Part shown: one piece after another, positions 1 through 11,880 of the stretch | Layout: each line of letters opens with the position of its first letter | Position numbering within the stretch: the first letter of the stretch is position 1 | NCBI RefSeq assembly: GCF_000004825.1 | Contig: NW_008805083.1 | Coordinates: 186,001-250,000 of the forward strand | DNA length: 64,000 bases | Direction: 5' to 3' | DNA from: Heterostelium album PN500 | Taxonomy: Eukaryota; Evosea; Eumycetozoa; Acytosteliales; Acytosteliaceae | Program-made: the position numbers and the translations under genes | Notes under the pieces: model-generated | What the model was told of the DNA's origin: nothing | The model's database searches: none | What the model saw: the letters and a program-made list of their open reading frames with translations, nothing else

Positions 1-2
1 AA

Positions 3-416
3 GCTTTTGATTGTCATCAACTTCAGGTACAGATCTCAGACAAAAACCAATTGGAAACTGATTTCTAATCGGATATGAGACTATTTAAAAATGTTGTGAG
101 AGATGACTTTGACAATGGACTGATCTCCTACGTTTTTTTGGAATAAAGAACAAAAGTGGTGGCTCTGGCGAAAGGAGGATCACCTGCTGGCAGTAGGTTC
201 AATGCAGCAACTTTCAATTTCATCAACCAGAAGTTCTTATTCATTGGTGGAAAAGTCAATCACAACCATAAGAAAATTATGGATATATTTCTGGAGGCAT
301 CTGGTTTTGCCATGAACAGTATCATTCCCAATCAATATCACTTATCATATGCAAACGATCCTTTAATGAATGGTTCTATTATAGATTTAAATCAAAATAA
401 AAACGAACTTTGTTAA
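3..416 (+). pseudogene. Decayed coding fragment, possibly kelch-like
   Basis: One reading frame runs from position 3 to the TAA at 414-416 and is interrupted by two in-frame TAA codons (64-66 and 150-152). The longest open part starts around 156. It contains a patch (SRFNAATFNFINQKFLFIGG) that resembles one blade of a kelch repeat, with the Arg-Phe-Asn entry and the terminal Gly-Gly. Both sides of each stop read as ordinary protein, unlike the surrounding AT-rich spacer. The 5' end is cut by the window edge (HindIII-like AAGCTT). I read it as the tail of a dead gene. A short intron removing a stop is not excluded, but no good splice pair is visible. The kelch assignment is weak. Confidence 0.4.
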
Positions 417-462
417 AAAATTAAGTTGTTTTGTTTTTCGAAACAACCATTTATTAAAAATT

Positions 463-990
463 ATGAATAATAATCATTTGTGGAAAGAATATGGCACGCG
501 AAAACTTATAGAGCTTCAAGAACAGATAAGGTTAAACGTAGCAAAGATCTAAGAACGTATCAGGTTAGCCGAAGCAGAACGATAGAAACCTAATTACAAC
601 ATAATAGACACAGAGAAAATAAGGAGAATGAAAGGATATGACTTTTATGAAAAGTTTTTTCATAAAAAAGATACAGAAAGTGATTGAAAAGAACTTTACA
701 ATACTATATTGCATGCATTTGGGGAGCCTTAATTCAATCGACTATTAGTTCAATAAAATTACTTTTAGTTTCAACCGACACCGTTTATTATTTATTAATG
801 CAAACAAGAGACCACTAAAACTAACGATTTTAATTTAGGTTTTGAAAATTTTGATCACATAAAAAGTGTTGCTTGTAACTTGGAAAGAGACAAACAAAAC
901 TTTTCTCGTTCACCTGTGATAGGAAATCATTATTAAATGTCTTATTGCAGTGAAATGGAAAATGAAAATAGTTATAATGATCATTTATAA
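463..990 (+). pseudogene. Decayed gene with about nine in-frame stops
   Basis: A frame opening with ATG at 463 (MNNNHLWKEYGTRKL...) reads as charged, helix-like protein across about 175 codons. Stops fall at about 550, 583, 685, 730, 754, 766, 796, 934 and 988. Between stops the composition (Glu, Lys, Arg, Gln, Tyr) differs from the flanking spacer, for example in EKIRRMKGYDFYEKFFHKK. Eight of the nine stops are TAA/TAG and sit where Gln would fit a Gln-rich context. Any stop is one C-to-T change from CAA, CAG or CGA, so that proves nothing alone. No homologue recognised. Most likely a dead gene or a transposon remnant. Confidence 0.45.
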
Positions 991-1729
991 ATGAATTTGA
1001 AAAAAATAAAATGTTGTTTTTTTTGTATTTTTGTTAAATTTTTTGGTTTTATAATAAATGAAGATCAAGTGTGTGGTTTAAAGTAGTAAATATCTAAGTG
1101 TGGTTATTAAATTTTTAATATATTTTTTTTATTCAAAAATTAAACACACTTTTGATCAGTGTGTGAAGGCCTCACACAAATATTATGATTTTGCTATTAA
1201 GTCTCATTATTTATCTGCCCAACAAAATAAACCTACCATTCAAAACAATCACAACCTCTATCAACATCACATACAAGAAAAAGAATATTGAATGAAAGTA
1301 AGATACTGATTGATTGAATGAAAATAATATCCAAAATACAAAAAATAACAAAAAAAGGTAAATCAAACTTTTTTTTTTTTGTTTTTTATCTTACTTGATT
1401 CAATTTACAATCAATCTATTTTCTTTTCTTTTCCTTTTTTTTAATTCATTTCATATCTTTCATTATTAACTTTCATTGTATTATAGAGATAACCTAATTA
1501 TTTAATTGTAATAATAATAAATAATAAAATTATATAATAACCAAATAATCAAATAACCAAACCAACCAATCATTTTTATCTTCAATTTGTAAATATAAGA
1601 TTATCATTCTTAACCATTCATTAATTTTTTTATTTTTATTTTTTATTTGTATTTTTTTTTTCTTATAGAAAGTTGTTGTTGTATTTTATTTTATTTGTAT
1701 TTATTTATAAGAAGCAATATTAAGAAGAT
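991..1729. other. AT-rich spacer upstream of the transhydrogenase gene
   Basis: Contains homopolymer A and T tracts and short low-complexity repeats. The small open frame at 1100-1291 has no protein-like character. The last 100 bases are T-rich and probably hold the promoter and 5' leader of the next gene. Nothing else seen. Confidence 0.6.
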
Positions 1730-4700
1730 ATGAATTCAATCTTTAAAACTTTTGGAAGCAAAAGTCCATTAGTTAGTAATATTAGAGGTAGTCTTCAATG
1801 TTACCAAAATCCATTGTTTGCCACTCAAACTGCACCAATCCCAAACGGTGGATTTTCACTCAACTCATCAAGTAGATTGATCCAAACATCTTCATTCACA
1901 CCAAAACCATATCGTAAGTAAAGAAAATCATTAATAATTATTTATATTTAATCAGATACATTTATTAATAATTAATCATTCTATTTCTTTGATATTCTTA
2001 ATTTTTTATTAAAATTTTAGAAACAAGAAATTTTCAATCAAGTTCAAAGTTTAGTTTTTTCAAAAACAGTATTTTCAATGCTACCACAGTAACTAGCACA
2101 GCGGAGGAAGTGATCATCGAAGATCACTGGAAGAATCAAGCGAGACAATATAAGGACTTGGTTGTAGGTGTGCCAACAGAGATCTTTCACGGTGAGAAGC
2201 GTGTTGCCTTGACTCCAGAGAACGTGGCACTGCTGATCAAGAAAGGATTCCAAGAGATTCTCATCGAGGAGGGTGCCGGTAAGGGAGCGAAATTCACCGA
2301 TCAAGCATACATCGCTGCCGGTGCAAAGATTGCCACTGCCCAAGAGGTGTTGTCGCGCGCCGACATCATCTTGAAGGTACGTCCACCCCAATTCAACAGT
2401 TCTCTGGGAAAGCACGAGATTGAGCTCTACAAGGAGGGTGCCACCCTAATAAGTTTCATCTTCCCCGGACAGAATGCAGAGACGTTGAAACTTCTCGCTC
2501 AGCGAAAGATTAATACGCTGGCTATGGATTGCATTCCGCGTATCAGCAGAGCGCAGGTGTTTGACGCGCTCTCCTCGATGGCAAATATCGCCGGTTACAA
2601 AGCGGTGATCGAAGCGTCCAATCATTTCGGAAGATTCCTGTCCGGTCAGATCACGGCAGCCGGAAAGATTCCACCATCAAAGACACTGGTTATTGGTGCT
2701 GGTGTCGCCGGTCTGTCGGCGATCGGTACCGCCAAGGGACTTGGTTCGGTTGTGCGTGCATTCGACACTCGTGCCGCTGCAAAAGAGCAAGTGAAATCGA
2801 TGGGTGCAGAGTTCTTGGAAGTCCACATCAAGGAGTCCGGAGAGGGTGGTGGAGGTTACGGTAAGGTGATGTCCAAGGAGTTTATCGATGCGGAAATGGC
2901 GTTGTTCTTGAAGCAGTGTAAGGAGGTCGATATTGTTATCACCACCGCTTTGATTCCAGGTCAGCCAGCACCAAAGTTGATCACCAGAGAGATGGTCGAA
3001 GCGATGAAACCGGGATCGGTCATTGTCGATCTCGCCGCTGAGACTGGTGGAAACTGTGAGTTGACAACACCGGGCGAAGTAGTAAATCATCGTGGAGTCA
3101 ATATCATTGGTTTCACTGATTTGCCATCGCGTATGGCAACGCAATCTTCACAGCTCTACTCGAACAACGTCGTGAAGTTCCTGCTCTCACTTGGCAATCC
3201 AACCAACAATGAGTTTATGATTGATGTTCGCGATGAAGTCGCCAACAATTCGTCGGTGGTCGTAGGTGGAACCATTGTTTATCCACGTCCACGAAAGGTA
3301 GTTGCTACTCCTCCACCTGCTCCATCGGCTACCGCTGCCGCTGCCACCACAGCAACGACCGCTGCCGTCGTCAAGCCCGAGGAAACTCTCTACAACTCGA
3401 CCATCAAGAAAGCGTTGCTTTCTACGGTTGGATTGGGTGCTGCTGCGTTGGCAACCATCAACATGCCGCTGCCATTTATGATGTCGTTGACCACCTTTGC
3501 CTTGTCGTGTATCATCGGTTACAAAGTCGTATGGGGAGTGACACCAGCGCTTCACTCGCCACTGATGTCCGTCACCAATGCCGTGTCTGGTATTGTCGCC
3601 GTCGCCGGTATTCATATGATGGGTGGTGGCTATCTCCCAGGAACATTTGCCAATGTCTTGGCTGCAACCTCAGTGTTTATTGCAAGCATCAATATTTTCG
3701 GTGGTTTCTCCATCACCAAGAGAATGTTGGACATGTTCAAACGTCCAACCGATCCACTGACCTACGAGTATCTCTATGGAATTCCAGCGGTTGGTTTCTT
3801 GGCTGCTGCCGCCGCTGTTGCCACACCTGGAAATGAATCACTCACCCAGATGGCATACCTGGTATCGTCGACCATGTGTATCCTCTCGATCGGTGGATTG
3901 TCGTCTCAGCAATCGGCACGACTCGGTAACATCTTGGGTATCGGTGGTGTCGGTATCGGTATTGCCGCGACACTCGGCTCGCTTAGTTTGCCCGCTCCCC
4001 TTCTCACTCAGGTTGCCGCCATGATTGCAGCCGGTGGTGGAATTGGACTTGCCATCTCGAAGCGTGTTGGAGTCACCGAGCTTCCACAACTCACTGCAGC
4101 TTTCCACAGTTTCGTAGGTTTGGCGGCGGTACTCACATCGGTCTCCACCTACATGTCATCGATGGGCGATGTCGCTGCACTCGATCTGATCCATCGTGGT
4201 GCCATCTATCTCGGTGCTGTAATTGGAGGTATCACATTCACCGGTTCACTCGTTGCATTCACCAAACTTCAAGGACAAATCGGTAACTGGAAGTTCTCAT
4301 CGAAACCATTGTTACTTCCAAATCGTAACCTCATCAACGCACTCATTGCCGGAGCCAACGTCGGTACATTCGCACTCTTCCTCAACACCAATAGTCCAGC
4401 CGTTGGAATGCTCTGTCTCGTTGCCAACACCGGTCTTTCATTCCTCCAAGGTCATCTCCTAACTGCCGCCATCGGTGGAGGTGACATGCCAGTTGTAATC
4501 ACTGTATTAAATGTAAGTTGAGATTGTTATTTGCTCAAACAAATTTCATAACTATTTACCTATATGTATTGTTTTATTGACTCGGCTTTAGAGTTATTCT
4601 GGATGGGCATTATGCGCTGAAGGATTCATGTTGAACAACGATCTATTGAATATTGTTGGTGCATTGGTTGGTTCATCCGGTGCCATTCTTTCATATATTA

Positions 4701-5335
4701 TGTGTGTTGCAATGAATCGTTCACTGCCAAACGTTATTTTCGGTGGATACGGTACTTCCTCCACTGGAACTGGTGAAGCAATGAAAATCACTGGTACTCA
4801 CACCGAAGCATCGGTCGAGCAAGTCGCAGAGATGGCAACCACCTCCAAAGATATTGTTATTGTTCCTGGTTACGGTTTAGCAGTGGCCAAGGCACAGTAT
4901 GCCGTTGCCGAATTTGTCAAGGCACTGACTGACCACGGTATCAATGTGAAGTTCGCCATTCACCCAGTCGCCGGTAGACTTCCGGGTCAGTTGAATCTCG
5001 TGCTCTCCGAAGCCGGTGTACCTTATGATATCGTACACGAGATGGAGGAGATCAACCCACATATTGCAGATGCCGATCTTGTCATCGTAATCGGTGCCAA
5101 CGACACAGTCAATTGTGCAGCTATCGAGGATCCAAACAGTATTATCGCTGGTATGCCAATTATCGAAGTACACAAAGCAAAACAATGTGTAGTATTGAAG
5201 CGTTCTATGGCAACTGGTTATGCAGATGTACAAAACCCACTATTTTTCAAACCCAAGACCAGTATGTTGTTTGGTGATGCCAAGAACACATGTGAAGCAC
5301 TGAAAAACAAGATTATTTCAAATCTTTCAAATTAA
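1730..5335 (+). CDS. nnt: Proton-translocating NAD(P) transhydrogenase, mitochondrial
   Basis: Three exons, 1730-1913, 2021-4512 and 4592-5335, give 1139 residues; both introns have GTAAGT donors and TTTAG-type acceptors. The enzyme passes hydride from NADH to NADP+ coupled to proton entry across the inner mitochondrial membrane, feeding NADPH to redox defence. The first ~95 residues are Ser/Arg/Asn-rich and look like a mitochondrial presequence. Domain I follows, with the motif [17 protein letters not shown] and the transhydrogenase start [21 protein letters not shown]. Domain II is a run of hydrophobic Gly/Ala-rich helices. Domain III has [10 protein letters not shown] and [12 protein letters not shown]. 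The order dI-dII-dIII is the animal-type single chain rather than split bacterial subunits. An Ala/Thr linker lies between dI and dII. Length is close to animal NNT. Splice joins keep phase and restore the [15 protein letters not shown] motif across intron 2. Confidence 0.95.
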
Positions 5336-5706
5336 AATAGCCTATTAATTATAAAAATAATAATAATTCAAATACTACGAATGAATAATAATAAAAATAA
5401 ACTTTAAAAATTACTCCTACATTCTTGATTATAAAGAATCAAAGTTGAAATCTAGAAAAATGTGATTAAAAAAACAGTTCAGAAGATCAATTAAATTTTT
5501 GTCGGTCGAATTTTAAATAATGTTTATATTAAAAGGTTTGGACTTGTAAAAATCATATTCTGAATCATTATAATTAAAATAACATTGGTAAAGTTACTTT
5601 GAAAACATGTTGTTATAAATTCAAAAATATACCAGGTCCTCTCTATCTTTGACATCTAGATCCTTTCTTTTTTGAAATTGTATAAATAGACTTTAGTACA
5701 AACACA

Positions 5707-5911
5707 ATGGAAAGTGTATATAAGAGGTATCAAACCTTTGCAATGACCCAATTCATGTTTGATCAAAATGGTTTATAATAACATTGATTATAGAAAATAA
5801 CTCTCCGTATGTATATACCAATCTCGATGATCTTCAAACCACCTCACACACCGTCGATATTCAAGACCTCTATTTTCTTGGAATGAATATGAATGTGCTC
5901 TGTGCACAATA
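5707..5911 (+). pseudogene. Coding-like relic, unknown family
   Basis: An ATG at 5707 reads 23 codons (MESVYKRYQTFAMTQFMFDQ...) to a TAA at 5776. After a frame change the reading resumes (IENNSPYVYTNLDDLQTT...) to a TAA at 5909-5911. Removing 23 bases bounded by GT and AG (5771-5793) would join the two parts in frame, but this is much shorter than other introns in the window. Composition is clearly more protein-like than the flanks. Best read as a small broken gene or gene fragment; function unknown. Confidence 0.3.
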
Positions 5912-5947
5912 ATGGAATGAATATGAATGTGCTCTGTGCACAATAAT
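5880..5947. repeat. 34-bp perfect tandem duplication
   Basis: Two identical adjacent 34-bp units begin at 5880 and 5914. Each contains the palindrome TGTGCACA and the word GTGCTCTGTGCAC. The first copy overlaps the end of the coding-like relic. Perfect identity suggests a recent duplication or a joining artefact. Confidence 0.85.
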
Positions 5948-8200
5948 GTATAATTATCATTTTAGTATGTAAATATTTTGTTCTATTAAAATAATAAAAT
6001 ACACCCAAACAATTGTACAAACAGAAAAGGGAATCAAAATTAAAATGAGTTATATGTAGGAAAAGATTTTAGAATAGGTTGATTATTAGTTAGAAAAACG
6101 AAATAATAATTTATCAAAGTATAAGATGATATATTTGGAGTAAAAAATGATAACCATATTCAACATATTTTGCACAAGTAATCAACATTTTCTTTTGCTA
6201 AAAAATAATATATAAAGGAGTAATATATAATTAATATTATGAAAAAGAATATTATCAACACCATAATAACTATTGTATTGAAAAATAATACAAAAATCTA
6301 TATTTAAATCATATTACAAGCAAAGATATTTGAGAAATCAACTACAAATTTTAAAATTCTATTCCCTTTCATAAACATACACCATAATTAATCAAATATA
6401 TTGATCGATTTCTCATGTATGTGAGGTGAGTGGTACTTTCTTTATTTTGTGTGTGCGAAAAATAATTATTTGTGCCCAAAAAATAAATATATAAAAAATG
6501 ATTGAACTGGAAAATTTGAAGCGTGTTATTAGCGGTATGTAATTTCAGACAAACTATGTTCAAAGGGGTGATTATTTATGAAGTTAAAATCCCCATATAC
6601 ATAGTTCTTAAACAATGAACATCATATTTTTAATTTTATTAATAAAAAAAACAATGGCACAACGAAGATAGATATCATTACTTTTTGAATTGTTTTTTTT
6701 ATAAAAATTGTACACGCAGTGCTTTGTAAATAATTAATTTTGGATACTCTTTAGATTGTACTTTGTGTTGTCCCACAATATTATTTCCTCATTGAAATAG
6801 TAAAAGATTAACTAATATTGGTTTGTTTATTTTAAATATTGAAATTTCGTATTCAGTAGATAATTATACTTTTTCAAACGAAAAATAGAGGGTTTATAAT
6901 AGATACGGGAGTAGTAGGACTGAATAAAATTATATGTGTTATGGATTTTCAATATCCTTTTTAAACACTACACTTCTATCCCCAATATTTTAATAAAATC
7001 AAAAACAACATTGTGATCAACAAATATTATATAACCGGAAAATCATAACAAAAAGAAACAGGTTTTTATCTTTTAATCAACATAATACAATCGTTTAATC
7101 ATTGGTGCTATTATTAGATTGATCCGATTGTGAATGCTGATGATGATGTTGATGACGACGATGATCAAAATAAATTAAAATCTATTTTTTTAATTTTATT
7201 TCCACTTCAGCCAATTATTATTCTAAAATCTAAATTTATATCATTGATTATTTTTTTTTTATTCTTTTTCAATGTTTTAATTATATTAATTTATTACTCT
7301 ATCCAAATACCCACCCTATAACATTACTACTTATTTGTACAAAAATAAAATTAAAATATTAAATTAATAATTTTTCAATCAAACCATTTAATAGAATGAC
7401 TTTAATAGGTAATTGTTTTATTTTTAGACTCATTCCACTGTCTTGAACCAATGAGCAATGAAAATAATAAAAAGGTCCATTTTATCACTAATTTCACTTT
7501 TTTTTTTTGTTTTGAATAAATAGATTGTTTAAAACATTTAAATGGATTGGATATCTATCAACAAAATGAAATACATAACTTTGTAACTTCAGCAGGTCAG
7601 AAACACTTTCTCAATCAAACCGGAAATGAATTAATGTCAACTAGAATTAACTTTTTAAGATTCTTGAAGTTCATTTTTTTCCACGAGTGTGATTAAATTA
7701 ACAAATTCTCTCTCTCTTTTTTTTATATAATATAAAACGTTATATAAATAAATTATTAGTAAAATTATTTTTATTATTTCTTTTTTGAAATAAAGTAAAA
7801 ATCTCTTTTGTATCTTTTCAACTTATATATCTATAGTCAAAAGATTATGAAAAAACTTAAAAAAAATGAACTTTGTTTTTATTAACAATCAAAATAATTA
7901 TAAAAGATAAATATTTTATCTAAAAAAAAAAAAACTATAATTTGTTTAGAATGATACAGTATAATTGCTTACTAACTTTCAAAAAATGTTATTTTTTATT
8001 TAAATGAAATAGCTTTCAACTTTAATTAAAATAAATAATAATAGAATTACTTTTTTATTTTTAAAATTGTAAAAATTGATCTCCCAGACTAACTATTGGT
8101 ATTGAGAAATATCAAGATTTTTTGAATAAATCTTATTTTTCGAAAGATAAAATAATGTTTTATTTTTCATCTGATTTTTTTAAGTTCTATTATTCAAAAT

Positions 8201-9688
8201 ATGTTTAGATATCAATCATTTTTTGTATATGTACTATTAGTATTATCTATTGTAGCAATATCTATATCTGTAACATTAAGTACTAGTCCAAATATAAATG
8301 ATTTAGGAATACAGATCAATGATATATTAACAGGATGTCAGAGCAACCACAGTTGTTTTGGAACGAGTTGGTCGATAGCTGTAGATCAACTCAATTCTAC
8401 AACAGGAAAGTTCGATCAGATCTATCGGTTCAATGAGTTATCTGCATTGACACCCGCTTCCAATACCAAACTGTTGACGACAATCGTTATGTACTTGACG
8501 ATGGGTCAGCACTACACCATTCAAACACCGTTCTACACCGATAAGCCATTCCATTCGGGCGAGCCAATCGAAACTCTTTGTGTTAAGGGACAAGGTGATC
8601 CTTCTATTACATCGGCACAACTCAATCAGGCATCGCAATTCTTTGCGAAATCCAGTGGAATCAATCAACTGGTGTTCGACAATAGCTACTACATTGGAAA
8701 TGCAATTCCACCCAGCTGGGAATGGGAGGATCTGACAGCCAACTATGGAGCACTACCAACTACTTTGATGGTCAATGAGAATACAGTTGGATTTACCGTG
8801 GTGGCGAGTAGCGCAGTTGGTGGATTGCCAAACATTGTATTGGACAACCAAGCGGATTCCGCCTACCTCAACGTTGTCAACAACGCAGTAACCGGTTCAT
8901 CCACCTCGAAGAACTCGATCTCTGTTTCTTTCAAGTTTGGATCGATACAACCAATAGTTAGTGGATCGATTCCTGCAGGTTCATCCGGCGTACACTTCAC
9001 CGTACCAATTCTCGATCCCGACACCTATTTCCTCAATACTTTTTCAGAGATGATTGCACTCAACTCACCGCAATCCAAACCAATCTCAACGTCATTCGGT
9101 CAATGCAACGACGAGATGTATCCAGTCTACGTCATTGAGTCGGACAACCTCGACAATCTTATCAACCACACACTGCAAGTAAGCGACAATCTCTATGCCG
9201 AGTCATTCCTGCGAATCATGGGCGCTTTTAATAACCACAGTGCGAATCCATCGAGTCAGGACGGACTCTTTTTCGTTCAGGATATACTAGACGGCATGGG
9301 AGTCGATCCACTGCTCTACCAGCAAGTCGACGGCTGCGGACTCTCCAGAAACAATCAGATTACCTCGATGGCATTCCTCACACTACTGGAGGCGATGTAC
9401 GCGAATGCCGGCGATCCAGAACACACCTACTTCTACCTGCTGCCGGTTGGCGGTGCCAGCGGAACACTATCGAAGCGTTCACTCAGCAGCTCAGTACACG
9501 CCAAGACCGGCTCAATGTCCGGAGTATCCAGTCTATCGGGAATCATCACACCGCACGGTATCTCAGACACTGCCAACCCTCTGTTCTTCTCAATCATTGC
9601 CAACAATGCAAACTACGCAACACGTCTAAATCCAATCATCGATTCAATCGTTGGATTACTAACTCAATTTTCAACACAATCAAATTAA
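8201..9688 (+). CDS. Peptidase S13 (D-Ala-D-Ala carboxypeptidase, PBP4/DacB-like)
   Basis: Intronless, 495 residues. Residues 1-28 form a signal peptide or signal anchor (hydrophobic VYVLLVLSIVAISISVTL), so the product is secreted or lysosomal. The three penicillin-binding motifs of family S13 are intact: S-x-x-K at 87-90 (ASNTKL), S-x-N at 328-330 (SDN) and K-T-G at 435-437. The conserved DGCGLSR patch lies near 377-383, where bacterial enzymes usually have DGSGLSR. Bacterial members trim peptidoglycan peptides and are periplasmic. Dictyostelid amoebae eat bacteria, so digestion of bacterial wall peptides in the phagolysosome is the natural inferred role. The family is essentially bacterial, and a Dictyostelium member has been listed among horizontally acquired genes. 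Codon use matches neighbours, so any transfer is old. Confidence 0.92.
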   Translation: MFRYQSFFVYVLLVLSIVAISISVTLSTSPNINDLGIQINDILTGCQSNHSCFGTSWSIAVDQLNSTTGKFDQIYRFNELSALTPASNTKLLTTIVMYLTMGQHYTIQTPFYTDKPFHSGEPIETLCVKGQGDPSITSAQLNQASQFFAKSSGINQLVFDNSYYIGNAIPPSWEWEDLTANYGALPTTLMVNENTVGFTVVASSAVGGLPNIVLDNQADSAYLNVVNNAVTGSSTSKNSISVSFKFGSIQPIVSGSIPAGSSGVHFTVPILDPDTYFLNTFSEMIALNSPQSKPISTSFGQCNDEMYPVYVIESDNLDNLINHTLQVSDNLYAESFLRIMGAFNNHSANPSSQDGLFFVQDILDGMGVDPLLYQQVDGCGLSRNNQITSMAFLTLLEAMYANAGDPEHTYFYLLPVGGASGTLSKRSLSSSVHAKTGSMSGVSSLSGIITPHGISDTANPLFFSIIANNANYATRLNPIIDSIVGLLTQFSTQSN

Positions 9689-10247
9689 TATTAATATCAT
9701 ACTGCAATTATTTATTTATTAAACATTAAACAACAACGACGACAACAATAAACAATAACCCTTTATAAATCTTTAAACTTTAATTAACAAAATTAAAAAA
9801 TACTAACAAAAAAAAATGAAAAAAATCAAATAAATAATACGTGGTTTTTTTGAATTGATGTTGCTGACTTTGCTTTGTTTGTGTGGGGAACTAACAGCAT
9901 GCAAAAACAGTCATGCAATTAAAAGACAAAACAAACTAACTAACTAAACGACCATCTTTAAAATGAAATTAATAACTCATTATTTTGCCAATAAATTTTA
10001 AAATTAGAGATAAAAAAATAACATAAAAAATGATTATTACAACCATACTGCAAGGTATTTATTAAAATCAAAATTAAAAAAAAATATGTTTGTTGTTTTT
10101 CACAAAATTTTTGTTATTGTTTGATGATGAATGATGAACAAACCAAAAAGTTTTTAAAATCAAAAAAAAATTAATCTTAATATTTAATATAATATAGATA
10201 GTTTAGATTGCAATGCCAATAATGATGTGAATCTTTGTAAATTTAAA
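9689..10247. other. AT-rich spacer
   Basis: Holds the 3' flank of the S13 gene (AATAAA-like words soon after the stop) and the 5' leader of the BTB gene. An upstream GTG at 10227 is in frame with the next gene but the first ATG is at 10248. Nothing else recognised. Confidence 0.6.
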
Positions 10248-11791
10248 ATGAATAATAATATTAATAATAGTAATATTACAACTACAACTACAACTACTAA
10301 AACAACAACAACATCAAACAACAATTCTGTCGATGATATAAATAATATAACAAAACCTATAGACATTGATAGCATTGTCAGTAATAATAATAGAAATATT
10401 AATAAAAATAGTATTAGTAGTAGTTGTAATAATAACAGTAATAATAGCTCTTATGAAGATAATAATATTTTATCATTGAAATCATTTGAAGAGAATATCA
10501 ATAATATGTATTGCTCAACTTCACCACCTCAACCATCACCATCTGTATCTTCTACTCCTTCATCTTCAATCATCAACCATGGTTGTTTAAACGATGAAAA
10601 TATCTATAATTCATCAGAAAACAGCAATAACAACAATAATAATGTATATACTAGTTTTAGAAATAATAATAATAATCATGTAAATAATAATAATAACAAT
10701 AGCTATAAGTATTCTATTGATTGTTTAGAAAATCAATTGTTGAATACTAATGATCAACAACAACAACAACAAAACGAAAATGAACAACAAGATTCTACTT
10801 TAGTTGTAAACAACAACAACAGCACTACCTCTCCCATCAGCAACAACAACAACAACAACATCACTACATCACCAACTTCATATATACCAAAGTTTGGTGG
10901 AATGATAAAGTTAAATGTCGGTGGAGTCTTCTATTCTACATCGATGACGACACTCTGTAGCGATTCGAATTCAATGTTTTCACTGATGTTCAGTGGTCGC
11001 TTTCCCATTCAGAAGGAGGAGGACGGCTCCATCTTTATTGATCGTGACGGCACCCATTTCCACTACATATTGAACTGGCTGAGAAATGGCTATCTCCCGA
11101 CGATCCGCGACGAACAGATCAAAGAGTATCTGCTGCTGGAAGCACGTTACTACCAGGTGACAGCGCTAATCGAGCATCTCTCACAGCCATCGCCGGCATG
11201 CGAGAATCCCAATAAATTCTCGCAGAAAGACATCATCACACTGCTGAACCAGTCGTCACATCCCATACAGCTGGCATCGGCCGATCTCTCTGGTCTCGAT
11301 TTGTCGGGACTGAACTTCCGCGGTGCCAATCTCCGATTTGCCAACCTCGAAGGATCGTCTCTCAAGTATTGCAATCTCGCCGAAGCCAATCTACAAGACG
11401 CCAATTTGAAACGATGTGATCTTAGATATTCTGATTTATCACATGGGTATTGTATTACTTGATAGTTTTCATATCATTCAGTTAACTTCCGAAATCATTT
11501 CATTAACCAAGATCTTATTTTAACTTTATAATAAATTATTATAGCAATTTACAAAGAGTTCAATTACAAAATTCACAACTCCAATACTCAACTGCGATTT
11601 CATGTAATTTCTCAGATGCAGAACTATATGAATCGTCTCTTCAGAATGCCGATTTCCAGAATTCACTGCTGAGTGGAGCCAACCTGCAAAGTGCCAACCT
11701 TCAAGATATAAACTTAAATGGTTCTAAGCTTCAAGGTACATCACTATACAAGGCAGTTAATGTACAAAGAGCAAAAGGTTTAAAGAGATAA
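10248..11791 (+). CDS. BTB/T1-domain protein with pentapeptide repeats (KCTD9-like)
   Basis: Two exons, 10248-11446 and 11545-11791, encode 481 residues. The ATG at 10248 sits in an AAAATG context; an in-frame GTG 21 bases upstream is unlikely to be used. The first ~215 residues are low-complexity Asn/Thr/Gln/Ser, usual for dictyostelids. A T1-type BTB domain follows (about 219-317; IKLNVGGVFYSTSMTTL, then DRDGTHFHYILNWLRNG). From about 345 to 470 there are pentapeptide repeats (A-D/N-L-x-x pattern: ADLSGLDLSGLNFRGANL) continuing across the intron. This order matches animal KCTD9, a probable Cullin-3 substrate adaptor. The role here is inferred: ubiquitin-ligase adaptor or scaffold. The join restores DLSHGNLQ and keeps the repeat period, which supports the intron. 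Confidence 0.85.
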
Positions 11792-11880
11792 GAGTAGTAA
11801 ATAATAAATAAACTATAGATATATTTGTATAAATCAATATGATTGTTTCATGATAATGAAGTTAAAATACAAAAAGTTTA

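Larger units (their letters stand above)
5336..8200. other. Long AT-rich intergenic region
   Basis: Almost 2.9 kb without a convincing gene. It holds the 3' end of the transhydrogenase transcript, a coding-like relic near 5707-5911 and a 34-bp tandem duplication (listed separately). From 5950 to 8200 I see only A/T tracts and spurious short frames, including a 63-codon frame at 7130 with no domain character. Confidence 0.6.

Noticed and set aside
3507-4024. Overlapping frames inside the transhydrogenase gene
   Set aside because: Shadows of a conserved long coding exon in other frames.
7130-7321. 63-codon frame in the 5.3-8.2 kb spacer
   Set aside because: Ile/Phe/Leu-rich translation of A/T tracts with no family character.
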